Source: Paramecium pentaurelia | Taxonomy: Eukaryota; Ciliophora; Oligohymenophorea; Peniculida; Parameciidae | Length of the DNA stretch: 64,000 nt | Assembly: GCA_905183005.1 (NCBI GenBank) | Contig: CAJJDO010000009.1 | Location: 1 to 64,000 of the forward strand | Direction of reading: 5' to 3' | Shown: positions 24,001-35,687 of the stretch, one piece after another | Position numbering within the stretch: the first letter of the stretch is position 1 | How the letters are laid out: each line of letters starts with the position of its first letter | Made by a program: the position numbers and the translations under genes | Notes under the pieces: generated by a model | What the model was told of the DNA's origin: nothing | What the model saw: only the letters and a program-made list of their open reading frames with translations | Databases searched by the model: none

Positions 24001-25915
24001 TATCATACTTAAATTATTAATAAGCTAAAATAGTTTCATTTGATTCATCTTTTATTAATCCTACAAGTGAAAAATAAGCATTTATTTCATTATACACAAA
24101 TAAACCTGAAAATACTTTGATAAATTCAGATTTAAAATGCATAAACTTAATCTCTCTTATATATTCAATTACTGAAGATGCTGTAACTGGATTATCTTCC
24201 CATTCAATTTCATGATAATTTAGTAAAGGACCAAGTAGATTAGTATTCAAATTGAAATTGAATTGTTCTGATTTAAATATCAAATCATCTTATACATTTT
24301 CTTTTATTAAAAAGAATGAATCATCATTAAATTAAGAAATCACTAAATTAAATATATCAATTGCTGATATAGTAAGATTTGTAATTTATAAAGTAATCTA
24401 AAACATTAAATAATTCTTATTTTTTATTTCTTGTTCATATGTAAAAATTAAATGTTTACATTAAAGTTAATGCAAACTAAGATTTTACATTTTATAATTA
24501 TATTCCAAATAATAACTTCCTGGAAATTCATCAAAATTAACCCTAAAAATTCCATAATTAGTACTTGTATCAATGATGTAATTAGGGACATATTATTAAA
24601 TATTATATTTCTTTTAAAAAAACAAAATCTTTTAAGGCAAATAATTATCATTATTGGTAATATTATTCTTTTTTGTCATTACAACAATAAGATAATCATA
24701 ATATATATGAATTTTCTATAAATTAAACCCATCTTATTTTATATAAAAATATCCTTCTATTTTATCTTAATCTGTAAGGTAAGTGAAATAGAAGTTTATT
24801 TTATATAGTAAGATTTCTGATGCTACATAAATATATGTGATTTCTTCTAAATATGATGATGAATATAAATTTGTATAAAGTCCTTCTTAAAGCTCTAAAA
24901 AATCACATGATATTTTATTTTTGATAAGATTGCCACATTTACAAATTCCATGTCTGTCAACTAACAATAAACTAAGAACCCATTTATTCTATTATTCATA
25001 TTATGTATATTCAGTTATTCTTGTGATAGAATTAGCAATTAATTATTTGATATAAAAATAATTAACAATTTCTTCACTATTACACTTATTAAAATTATGT
25101 GAATCTAGAACATACACTTTAATTAAATAGATATCATCTATTAATTATGTACTTTCTTCAATTAATATGATTTAATCTTGTGGTTAAATTAAATTACCTA
25201 ATTTAATTATAATATATATATATATACCATATAAACAATAAAAGATTCTACTAATTTATGAAAAATGTACAATATATTTAATATCTTTTTTCTTACAATT
25301 ATTCCAATATGTCGTTACTTATTCACTTGATCCCAATATATTTTCAAAACTATAAAATTATATAGTAAATTAAACATCTTAAATTTTCATATTTCTATTT
25401 AAAATAATTTCAAGAATAACATTTATAAAATTATTTTATTGATCAACACAATCAATATTTACTTTTAAATCATCAAACAATCCATACATAGTTGTACATG
25501 ATTATAAATCATTAATTGTATTGGTTAAATCATATTCATGATGAGAATATATATCCATTTGATTATTTATATTTTTTGTATATTCTAATATAATAACATC
25601 TTTATCGCATAAGAAAATAGTGATAGGGTATTTCTTTAAATTATATTATGAAGTAGTTTGATAAGACTTATTAAATTAAATAGAATTGATAAATTAACTC
25701 AATTCTGTTATTGTATAATTAGGTTGAGCTTTTTCTTTGGTAAAATTATTCATAGGTGCAATATTAATAATCTAAAATTCAGGATTCAAATAGTCTGAGT
25801 ATTTAGTTAATAAATCATAATGATAAGATTCATGCATTGTCTACATAATTAGAGTTGAAGTTTGATTTCTAATTTATGCATACGCAATCTGAATAACTAG
25901 TATAATTAATAACAT
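21067..25915 (-). CDS. Very large type I membrane protein (about 1600 residues)
   Basis: The start ATG at 25913-25915 gives MLLIILVIQIAYAQIRNQT, a signal peptide. A long lumenal part follows, rich in Asn, Ile, Tyr and Phe, without recognisable repeats. Near the end, HYIWIYITAGTFLLIILIV is one transmembrane helix followed by a basic stop-transfer stretch (LKKRRRQKCRKRKND) and an acidic tail ending NENDSD at TGA 21067-21069. The start and end frames differ by one, so at least one intron lies between about 24,000 and 21,300; I did not place it. The layout matches the large signal-peptide-plus-single-TM proteins typical of ciliates. No function can be assigned. It is divergent from the gene at 25987, with only 71 bp between start codons. 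Confidence 0.7.
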
Positions 25916-25986
25916 AATTAATTATCTAATATTATTTTATCAAAAACATTATTAATATCAAATATAAAATTTTACAACTATTAATT

Positions 25987-27384
25987 ATGAAGTTTTTACA
26001 TAATCTAGATTTATTTGGAATTTCTTATGAATAACCTTATTTGCCAAATAAAAAAACATATAAAAGCAGTTTTGGTGGATTTTTTACTATTGCTCTATAT
26101 TCATTAAGTTTACTATACTTTGTATATAAGCTTCACTCTTGGTTAAGTGGTAATATAAACCCAAAAAGTACACAGATATATCAAGTGTTAAATAATGTTG
26201 ATTTATAATTAAACTACCCATTGATTTCAATTTCATTTGATTCAATAACTTAGTAGTTAGATCCTCTAAATTCAAATGAAATGATTATTTAAACTTATTT
26301 AATTACATAGTAAAATTAAAGTATAAATAGTAATTTATGTTTAAAATATTTTTAGTTGTCAATTTTGAAGCTTAAAATAATAAAAAAATTATATTAGATA
26401 ATTTCAATTTTTCATTAAGTGATAGTCAAACCTCACTTTACCCTACTTAAACTTTAATTGCACTTCAAATTTGTGATAAGAATTAATCAACTAAATGTGC
26501 ATCAGATGAAAAAATTAAATAATTCTTAGAGTAATGGATTATTTTCTAAATTTAGACTTTCAGGAATAAGTATGAAAATTGATATGAATTTCCTCTATTT
26601 TAATGCTTAAACAAATTAATTTGAAAGAATTACTAGATAATTATCATATGCTATAGAAACTGATGTAACATTATTAAATGTATTTTAACTGTAAATGTAA
26701 AAGAATATCATCAATAATGGATTTTTATTTGATAATATGGTTTAAACCTAAGTTGTTAATGATGTTTAAATTATTACTCAATCTGTAAAGTAATAATATT
26801 TTTAAAATTATTTTAATGGGTTAATAGCTGTTTTTGAATTTAATTTAAATCAATTGACTTAAATATAATCTATTTAATATACTAAAATATCTGAAATTCT
26901 AGCTGATGTTGGTTCTATTATATCATCTTTAATGATTTTAAAAGGTTTAGCAATTGCAATGAATACATATTTATTAGAAGAACTCTTAAATTAATAAATT
27001 ATTAGTTGTTATTATCCATAATTTAAAGACTTAAATATCAATAGAAATATTTTTGGTTAAATCAAATCTGTACAACACTTTAACAGTTATGTTGATTTAA
27101 ATGAATTCAATAAATTTTATACTAAAGCAAAATAAATAGCGTTAAAAAAATAAACTATTATCAATTAAATATATGAAATTTCTAGATTATAATTCTTAGT
27201 ACAATTGTCAATCGATAAAAATAAAATATCATAATCACATAAATTTGGGATTCCTCTAAATTTTGAATTTAACAATCGTTCAAATACTATTGTTCCTTTA
27301 GATGATTCAATCTAAGTATCAGACAGAGATAAAGTTCTTTATGGAAATGAAGATTTTAATATTTTAACACTTGAAAACATTTGA
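25987..27384 (+). CDS. Ciliate two-TM membrane protein family member
   Basis: The start MKFLHNLDLFGISYEQPYLP is followed by YKSSFGGFFTIALYSLSLLYFVYKL, the first transmembrane helix. A roughly 250-residue lumenal or extracellular region comes next. A second hydrophobic segment (ILADVGSIISSLMILKGLA) precedes a hydrophilic cytosolic tail ending LTLENI. The phrase LDLFG..Y...K..YKS.FGGFFT is characteristic of a large Paramecium and Tetrahymena family of unknown role, sometimes considered channel- or receptor-like. Introns at 26330-26355 (26 nt) and 26531-26555 (25 nt) restore the frame. The gene ends with TGA at 27382. The family is recognised by pattern only. Confidence 0.75.
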
Positions 27385-27741
27385 GAATTAGAAAACTTGA
27401 TCAATTTATTAATTCTTATAGCATTATATAATAAAGTATTCATACATTTATTCTCTATTTTCTAAAATATATTTTAATTCTAAGTTATATTTTCACATCA
27501 TTATATTATAATTAAAAGAATTATAATCATATAAACTTAAATACTTAAATCAATACATTTTATATTCATATTTCACAAAATCAATAAAATATCAGTGATG
27601 GATTTTTATAAAAACGATATTATTTTGATTATATATGTAATTTAATTATTTTCGAATCAGTAAAAATTGGTTAATAGCAAGATTTTTTAATAATTTGTTC
27701 TTATTAAATTCGTATAATTATAAAATTGGTAGTGGATATAT
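27385..27741. other. Intergenic, nothing recognised
   Basis: AT-rich spacer. The frame of the ORF that starts at 27742 is open upstream, but without convincing composition. Confidence 0.4.
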
Positions 27742-28176
27742 ATGATCTCTAATATTCATATTTATAATTAGATCTATAAGGATAAGCATCTCATAATTGG
27801 ATAATTTGCTGATAAAATAATTGAAAAATAGATGCTAATAATTAGTTAAATATCTTAAGATAAGTTAGACAGAGAAGATTACAGAAAAACTCTTTGTGCA
27901 AAAGAAAATTTGAACTTTTTGATGATTATTTTTTAATATTTTACGGATTTATAATGTCATTAAAAAAATGATATATTTATAGATAAGTAAAATATAAAAT
28001 GGAAAATTGAATAAATTATGGAATGTGATATCTTTAGGAGTCATAAATTAAATTTTATATAGCCTAATAGTCATCTAAAAAATATATCAATAATAGAAAA
28101 TCAATTTTAAGATACTTCTAATTAAATGTTAAAATATGTATTATTTTTAATTTTTTCATTATTATTTAATTTTTGA
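27742..28176 (+). CDS. Hypothetical protein (144 residues), overlaps an opposing frame
   Basis: An uninterrupted frame, MISNIHIYNQIYKDKHLI to a hydrophobic end LFLIFSLLFNF. Charge balance is good in the middle (DKLDREDYRKTLCAKENLN). The opposite strand is also open here and would form the C-terminal third of the membrane protein at 28952. Only one of the two can be real over this stretch, unless the genes overlap tail to tail. I slightly favour this strand for 27742-28100 on composition. No domain is recognised. Confidence 0.35.
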
Positions 28177-28952
28177 TTGATTTCTTGATTTAACAGCTTT
28201 TTTGACCTAATAAAATATAGCTATAATTTATTATCTATATATTACTTGAATATAAGACAAATTGAATAATTGATAAAAATTAATATATTTATGAATCCAA
28301 TTTTACTATATTAGAATGTTTTAAATATAGAAATATTGATGAAGTTAATAGATAGATAATTGAATTTTCCAATGCCAATTCTTTAATTTTAGAATAAGAG
28401 GTTTTTGTTGAATGATAGTCAGTTAATCCAATAAATAAAACAATTATTGGAATTTAACTCATTAATAAAGTAGATAGAATGAAGGATAAGTTTGTAAATG
28501 GAATCTTATCAAAAATAAAAGCTTCTATTAATTTACTAATTGTCAATGCTTATCCTACTTTATCAATCATCATAACAGAATATGGAAATGGTTCATATTT
28601 TGCAGCAATACGATCCTGAAATTTAATACTAATAGGATTAGCAAGTATAATTGTTAGACCTATGTATAAACAGGCTTGATATATGTTATCAGAATTAGAA
28701 AATAAGTTCTCATCAAAATATATAAGCTGATATTAGTATATATTTTACATTTAATGTGAAAGATTAAGCAAACATTATTACCACAGTTAATAGCAATGAT
28801 TCAAAAAACTTGAATTAACTATTTGTTTCAAATATCCATTATTAAACACAAAGTAGGGATGCAAAATCATAATATAGGATATAATCTTCAAGATTAAAGA
28901 GAAAAGGAATCAGCAAAATTATGGCTGACATTAAATAAAATATCATTGCCAT
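27791..28952 (-). CDS. Multi-pass membrane protein, unknown
   Basis: The start MAMIFYLMSAIILLIPFLF is followed by alternating hydrophobic segments: FFESLLLTVVIMFAQSFTL, NIYQACLYIGLTIILANP, NLSFILSTLLMSQIPIIVLF and NSIIYLLTSSIFLYLK. That gives about six to seven predicted helices. A 22-nt intron at 28727-28748 joins LNL to IYFDENLF. The first 250 residues (down to about 28,190) are convincing. Below that the frame stays open to TGA at 27791 but competes with the forward ORF at 27742-28176, so the true 3' end is uncertain. It starts 29 bp from the divergent MORN gene. Confidence 0.6.
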
Positions 28953-28981
28953 TCTTTATTTATTAATAAAATTAATTATTT

Positions 28982-30082
28982 ATGGGCACTTGTTGTTCAT
29001 AATAATAAGGAGGAGAGATCTAAAATTTAGAATATAGATAATTTGAACCATTAGTAATGCCAACTTTGGTTCCTCAACAAATCAACTTTGAAGAATATCA
29101 AGAAGAAATTGTCAAAATATAATCATCAATGAGAAAGAAAAAAGCAAAAAACGTTGCAGCTTAGATGAAAGAAGAAGCTGAAAAAGAAAAGCCTGGTGAT
29201 GTTTGGGTTTAAAGTAAAGAGCCTAAGATTATTGAATAAAATGTTCTAACGACTTACACTAAGCTTGGCAAGTTTAAATTCGATAAAAAGCTTCCTTAAG
29301 AGTTTAATGAATGCAGATTCTTTACAGCACATGTACATACCTTAAACTATAATTTTAGGAACACAAAAGAAACATAGGCAATATATATGTTGGTTAGTGG
29401 CTTTCTAGATTAAGACATGGTAGAGGGAAACAATATTTTGCTGATGGATCAATCTATGAAGGTTATTGGAAATTTGATTAAGCCAATGGAAGAGGAAGGA
29501 TTATACATTCTAATGGTAATGCATATGAAGGAGACTGGAAAAATAATATGGCAAATGGTTATGGTATTTTTTATGATTTTGATGGATCTAGATATGAAGG
29601 TGAATGGTTATAGGATTAAAAAGTAAAATTTAATAATATATTAGCATGGTTAAGGTAAGGAAATCTTAGTTGATGGATAAGAATATGAAGGGACATTCTT
29701 TTAAGGAAAGAAATAAGGATAAGGAAGAGCAAAATTTCCTAATGGAGATATATATACTGGATAATTTGAAAATGATTCTATTACAGGTTTTGGAGAGTTA
29801 AAGTTTGAAGATGGTAGATACTATAAAGGTTAATTTAAAGATGGTAAAATGCATGGAAAAGGTCATTTTCTTTGGCCTGATGGAAGAGAATATTAAGGAT
29901 ACTATTGTTATGATCTTAAACATGGAGAAGGAGAATTTAGATGGGCTGATGGAACTATGTATAAAGGAGAATTTAGAGATGGAAAATAACATGGGAAGGG
30001 TATTCTTATTGATAAAAATGGAGTATAAAATGAAAGTTTTTGGAGTGAAGGAAAAGAAAAAAGAAAAAAGAGTGAAGCATGA
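28982..30082 (+). CDS. MORN-repeat protein with acylation-type N-terminus
   Basis: Starts MGTCCSQQQGGEIQN: Gly2 plus two Cys is a classic dual myristoylation and palmitoylation signal. A charged helical region follows (MRKKKAKNVAAQMKEEAEKEK). Nine MORN repeats then run to the end, such as YVGQWLSRLRHGRG, YEGYWKFDQANGRG, YEGEWLQDQKHGQG, YKGQFKDGKMHGKG and YKGEFRDGKQHGKG. MORN proteins anchor to membrane lipids or cytoskeleton and are common at ciliary basal bodies and cortex. Introns: 29333-29358 (26 nt) and 29623-29644 (22 nt). Stop TGA at 30080. The protein is complete and intact. Confidence 0.92.
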
Positions 30083-30295
30083 TTATTAAATTTTTATATC
30101 ATTATTCTTTTAGGCTGACTCATATAAATTATTATTTAATTAATATATTGAAACTGATTATTTATAATATTGATTATAATCAGTATATTATAATATATCA
30201 CATCTTTAAGAGATAATAATGATAATATATATTTTTTTTTTGAAAAATTGAATATATATATATATATCTTATGAATAAATGAAAAATTGTATTAA

Positions 30296-31940
30296 TCATT
30301 TTTATTTGAATTCTTATTTTTTTATTTTACTTGGACTTTCATAAATTGTTGATTATACTAAAGACTTATTATTAATTGGTGAATATCTTCGAATTGAACT
30401 AATAAATAATTTAAATTATCATACTTAAAAGCATTTATTGAATCGATTAATGAATAAGGGTATTTTTATAATACTTTTTCATAATATGGTACATTAGAAG
30501 TGTATGTAGAATAATATGGAGAATATGCTAATGCTGAACTTGTTCTTAATTTATCTAATTCTGCTCTTCTTATATCTTCAAGCTATCTCAATCTCTCTAA
30601 AGAACTTTATCTTTCCAAATTTTGATATTTAACTTTACTTTCTATTAATTCCCTTTCTAATTCTGCTTATCTTATTCTTTACTCTCTTTCTAATACTATT
30701 AATCTATTTTCTCTTTCTATATCTCTTGCCCTACTTTCTGCTTCAATTTACTTTAATCTTGCTTCATTCTCTATTAATCTTATTCTCTCTCTACTTCTTC
30801 TTAAATCTTCATCTCTTATTCTATCAAATTCTCTAATTCTATTTTATTCTTCTATTTATTTTTATCTTATTAAACTTTCTTCTTATATCTATCTTAATCT
30901 TTCAGCACTTCTTTATCTTTCTGCACTTCTTCTTGTTTCATTTTCCAATTAAATAATTCTATTTTCATTCTCAATCTATTATAATCTTGATCTTCTTAAT
31001 CTCTCAAGTGAATTTTCTCTTTGTCTAACATTTTCTAATCTCAAAGATGGATAATAATAAGGATAATAATATGGATAATAAGGATAGAAATAATAAGGAT
31101 AACTAGGTAGAGCTAGTCTTTCTAATGATCTATTATTTTCCACTGCTCTAATATATTCTGTATCTCTAACAACACTTGATCTATATGGCAAAGGCTCCAT
31201 TAAATGAACTGCTTCTACTAATTCACTATAAGATATTCTTCCATCTTAATCCAAATCAACAGCATCAAAAAATGACTCTACTTCTTCATTTAACAATGGA
31301 GCTCCTTATTTTTACATAAATAAAGATAAAGTATCTTTGGTCAGAAAACCTTAATTAAATAAATCAAGAGTTTTGAATGCTTCCAAAGTTGAAAAATCTA
31401 AAGAACTAACTAAAGCTTATCTTGCATGACTAATTGTTCTATAATTATTTATTTCTTATGTAAATAGATCAGCTAATGCCAATTCTACTTCACTAGGTAA
31501 TAACATTCCAGGTTCAATTTAATAAGGAGTTCTTGCTTTTGCTATATCTCTTAAAGTATTATTTCTTTTTGGTAGAATGTATTAAAGAAAACTATCAAAA
31601 TATATATAAATTAATTACTCTCCCAATTTTATTCTTCCATCTCTATCCCAATCTAATCTCTTAAAAAGATATGCAGCTTCAAATTATGAATGGGATATTT
31701 TATTGTCTTATAAAAATTCAATAATATCTGTATGAGCCAATTAATTCACTCTACTTTAATCTAATCTTAAAAATGCTATTTATTTTTGTTAAAATAATTA
31801 CCAACTTCAACAGTAAACATCTCAAGTTAGGCTAAGATTTATCTTCTTTTTTCACTCAATTATTCGTTTTATGCAATAGCTTAAATTACAGTGGCTAATC
31901 TGATTTAAGTAGTTAGAGTCAAATTGGATTAGGAAAGCAT
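30296..31940 (-). CDS. EF-hand protein with Tyr/Pro patch and Arg/Glu coiled coil
   Basis: The N-terminus MLSQSNLTLTTQIRL leads to two canonical EF-hand loops: DWDRDGRIKLGE and DLDQDGRISYSE. Each has acidic residues at positions 1, 3 and 5, Gly6 and Glu12, so calcium binding is likely. A third, degenerate hand lies between them (LFNQGFLTKDTLSLFM). Next comes a striking run of Tyr and Pro (PYYFYPYYPYYYPYYYP at about 31,050-31,110) and a roughly 200-residue helix of Arg, Glu, Leu and Gln repeats (NRIREFDRIRDEDLRRSRE). The 26-nt intron 31776-31801 is secure; another close to the 3' end (30,310-30,370) is needed to reach TGA at 30296. A cytoskeletal calcium-responsive role is inferred. Confidence 0.85.
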
Positions 31941-32294
31941 AATAATAAATTTTATTTATGAATTATTTTTAATATTAATTTTTATCGTTATATTTTCTTT
32001 AAATTATCAATTTAATTTTCAAATTGTTAATAAGAATATGTTAAATGAAAAAATGAAATTATATCATCATCATTATAAATTTACTTTTAGTCTTATCAAT
32101 ACATTTATCTATATAATAATTTTCAATTATTTATTATAATAATATAACATTAAATTATTTGTATTTCATTGTAAAATCAAAATTATATTCTAAATAAACT
32201 CCCTATTTTATTATTTTTTTGTTATTGATAATAGAAAAATTATTTAAATATATATTTCTATATATTAATAGTTGTCCAAAATAGATAACATAAA
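31941..32294. other. Intergenic (divergent promoters), nothing recognised
   Basis: AT-rich spacer between two divergently transcribed genes. No specific element is identified. Confidence 0.4.
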
Positions 32295-32757
32295 ATGAAG
32301 TTTGATACTGCACACTTTGAAATCTTCTCTTAACAGACTTAAACAAAAACTAAAGAATTATCCAAAAATAAACAATAAAATATTGGCCATTGGACTGATT
32401 AAGAACATAAACTTTATCTGGATTTTCTCTATAATTCTTAAGATTAAGTAGAAACAATACAAAAAAGCAAAGGGTAAAGATTTTTTAAGAAAATGAGTTA
32501 AAATATTGTTACACGTAGCCCAAGCTAATGTAGGTATGTTTTTTGAATTAATTTTATCTAGATCACATCATCAAAAGTTCAATCCCTTTGTTGTCTAAGG
32601 TAAATTTCATAAGACTACAAAGAAAATAAGACAATCTAACAAGCAATCGTATCTTAATATGAGAAGTAAATAATATATAAGATAATTATTCCAAAAACTT
32701 AGAAATACAAGATCTGAATCTATTTCAGAAGAGGAACTTGACTAAAGTATTTAATGA
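32295..32757 (+). CDS. Single-repeat Myb-like (SHAQKYF-type) DNA-binding protein
   Basis: A 144-residue protein. Residues 33-100 read IGHWTDQEHKLYLDFLYN, then RFFKKMSQNIVTRSPSQCR and SHHQKF. This is the single Myb/SANT repeat of the plant and protist SHAQKYF class, with W and TR.PSQ.RSH.QKF conserved and the usual SHAQK varied to SHHQK. Such proteins bind DNA as transcription regulators in the nucleus. A basic tail rich in Lys, Arg, Gln and Ser follows. The 28-nt intron (32534-32561) falls exactly between Arg and Ser of the signature. Confidence 0.85.
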
Positions 32758-33154
32758 ATATGATTAATTTTTTACATTTGATTAACTATCATAAAATAAG
32801 AAGTGTAATAAATAATATCTATATAATTATTTGATAAATTTTTATCAAAATTCTTATATTTCATAATGATAGAATAAGAAATTTAATCCTTATTAGAAAA
32901 TGCTAAATAGAAATATTAATATACCATTCTTATTATATGATTGATTAAAATTAAGACTTTATAAATATTAAGCAAAAAAAAGACCATGTATTAAATTATT
33001 TATATGCTAATTTTGAGTATAAAATAAATAATCTATTTTACAATTTATATATTACTTCTTTTTAAATAAATAAATATGAATTCAATTATTAATAGAATTA
33101 AATAATCTCTAAATAATATTATTTATTCTCAATTGACTTATATACATATTAAAA
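32758..33154. other. Intergenic between convergent genes, nothing recognised
   Basis: AT-rich 3' spacer. No hairpin or coding frame is convincing. Confidence 0.4.
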
Positions 33155-34639
33155 TCATATTTATTTTAAGTTAAATTAAGAACGTCGAACTGGCCTTAAT
33201 TTAAACATACCAGGAGTTCTGGGTGTTGAAATAGCAAATTGGGCATTTGGTGAATTAGGAGTTTATGGACTTTCATCCAAGTTATATTTAGTTATACAAT
33301 AAGGACTAAGGCTTGATATTGAACTTTTTGGACTGAATTAAGTAGAAATAGCTGAAAACTATTTGATTTATAATTCACAATGACCCAATTTTTTCAAAAC
33401 ATAATTTTATTTTCGAATTTTAAATTAACAAGCCTTATTAGAATTTTCTGTTGCAAACCATGGATGATTTAATGCTTCTTCTGCACTAAATCTTTAGATT
33501 GGGTTTTTATTCATTAAACCTTTTAAGAAGTTCATACCAACTTCACTTAATTTACATTCTTCAAATTTAACCTTAGCATAGTAATTTCTCATTACAACGT
33601 CATCATAGTCTTTACCATCGAATGGTGATTTACCTGCAATTAAAATGTACATAAGTATTCCAACACTATAAATATCAATTTTAAAATCATAGAGTTTATC
33701 TTATAATAATTCTGGTGCAACATAACCTGGAGTTCCACATCTAGTGAAAAGATATTATCCACTTGGAGAATAATAATCAGCCAATCCAAAATCTCCAATA
33801 CATATATTATCAAGATCATCTTTATTTCTTAACATAAGATTCTCTGGCTTAATATCCCGATGTAATATTCCTTTTTAATGTATTGAATAAAGAGCTTTTA
33901 GAATACGAAATATTAACTTTGAACATTTTTCTTCTGAAAATGGAGGGGATTTCTTCATATATTAATGAAGTTCACCTCCTCTTAAATATTCCAATACCAA
34001 ATATAAACAATCATCACCTTCATATACTTCATATAATTTAATGACTGAATCATGTTATATTTTTTTCATGATTGATATTTCTTTTATCATAGATAATCTA
34101 TCTACATTCTCCTTTAATTTATTCTTCCTAAAACATTTGATAGCATATTCAGCCCCATCAAATTTATTAGTTGCCTTATATACCTATAAATAAGAAAATT
34201 AAATACATCTGCAAAATTCCCTTATCCTATTTTCTTTACTAAAGTGTAACTTTACGAAAAATTTCTTTATACACAATATTATCTCATATAATTATACCAT
34301 GGTTCTACATCTCCAAAGAACTCAAAAATTTATTTATGTTTTGAAATTCTAATACCCAGACCTGCAGTTTAATGTTTAACATATTCAATTGTAGCATTGT
34401 CCAAATTAACCCATTTTTAGATTGTCTATTGGTTATTGTTTAAAATATACTTATTGTTTAAAGTAAAGCAAGTAATGATTCTAAATGCCTAGAGTACGTT
34501 TGCAGAACTCCTTATCCTTTTAGATGTACATTGAATCTTGCATTTATAATATTTAGTCTTAACTGGGTAGACCATTGTTAACCCAGAAGGTTGTGGTTTC
34601 AGGATCATCAAAAAAAGAATCCTTTATTTTCACATCCAT
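33155..34639 (-). CDS. CAMK-type protein kinase with N-terminal PH-like domain
   Basis: The start is MDVKIKDSFFDDPETTTFW. Residues 40-130 resemble a PH domain (KEFCKRTLGIQNHYLLYFK, then EFFGDVEPWYNYMRQY with the C-terminal Trp). The kinase follows: IGQGNFADVYKA, EYAIKCFRK, MIKEISIMKKIQHDSVIKLYE, ILHRDIKPENLMLRN, GDFGLADYY, TRCGTPGYVAPE, GKSPFDGKDYDD and HPWFATEN. All catalytic residues (K, HRD, DFG) are intact. The closest class is calcium/calmodulin-dependent kinases lacking EF-hands. Introns: 34426-34450 (25 nt) and 34184-34206 (23 nt), the latter inside the glycine loop. The Ser/Pro tail (TPRTPGMFKLRPVRR) may be phosphorylated. It shares domain layout and the glycine-loop intron with the two pseudokinases at 54.8-58.1 kb. 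Confidence 0.9.
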
Positions 34640-35144
34640 TTTATGTATAATATTTAAATAAGTGAATCAAAATAATTACTGAGTATATGAAACCTTACAA
34701 TATTATATAAATATATTATACAATATTTATAAAACTTGATCATTAAAAGAACTCTTATTATATTTTTTAAATGTTAACTAAGATATACTCAATTTTAATT
34801 AATATAATAGAATAATTGTTATTCCCTAAGAAATTCCATTATTATTGAACAGTATTATTAACTTCATTATTACTAGACATTAAATTATTTAATTTATTTT
34901 TTATTTATCAAAAATTATTTTAAGATAAGGAGATCATTCATAAGTTTTTAGGATAAAATAGATTTCAATCTAATATTATCTTAAATCTAACCTTATTTTT
35001 AATATATTTTTAATATATTTTTCTTTTTTTATTTAGATTAATTTAATAAATTTCCAGAAACATCTTTATAAAGTGGATGCTATTATAATTATGTAAATCT
35101 TTTGTGATTTTAAAATAATTGTGAAATATAATCATATATTATCA
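34640..35144. other. Intergenic, nothing recognised
   Basis: AT-rich spacer between two leftward genes; no coding frame of note. Confidence 0.4.
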
Positions 35145-35585
35145 TCATTTTTTTACTCCTCTTACATCTGCTTAAGTTCTATCACATATAGTATTCAAAC
35201 CCCCATGATTCTTATCTATTGTTGATGGTCCACCATTTGCATGAACTCCTGTATATAAGTTTTTATCATCATGGAATTTAACAGCATCAGCTTTTGTTCC
35301 ATTAAAATGAGGTCCACCAGCGTTGAGAATTTAATTGTGAACATCTTGAATCCCTACTCCCTTCTTTTCAGCCATCATTTATAAACCTTTTTCAAATTAA
35401 GCATATGTTATTGATCTAGCAGCTGGAGTAGGTTTGACTTTTGCAAAAATTAAATCAACATCTGTAGATGTCAATTTCTTATCTAAGAGATGACAATCTT
35501 TGGAAACTTTAGCAAAGGTTTTTCCATCCATCTCTGGTTTATTTGCAGTAAATTGCAAGAATACTTATTAAACATTGCCCTACAT
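35145..35585 (-). CDS. TPPP / p25-alpha family protein
   Basis: A complete single-exon frame of 146 residues starting MQGNVQQVFLQFTANKPEM. Family motifs: GKTFAKVSKDCHLLDKKLT, STDVDLIFAKVK, ARSITYAQFEKGLQMMAEKKG, and the C-terminal TGVHANGGPSTIDKN..G with CDRTQADVRGVKK. This is the full p25-alpha domain, including the conserved C-terminal Asp-Arg-x-x-Ala-Asp-Val-Arg-Gly signature that is also found alone in apicortin-type proteins. TPPPs bind tubulin and promote polymerisation and bundling; in protists they associate with flagella or cortical microtubules. Stop TGA 35145-35147. Very high confidence in identity. Confidence 0.95.
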
Positions 35586-35687
35586 ATTTTAATTATTATC
35601 TATTTTTGATAATTTTTTAGTGCTTTTATAATATAAAATATTAATTCCAGTGAAATATAATATTAATAATAATAAAAATAAATACAT

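Noticed and set aside
24448..24721. Overlapping ORFs on both strands within the large membrane protein gene.
   Set aside because: They disagree with the frame that continues from the signal peptide at 25915 and have intron-like composition; shadows.
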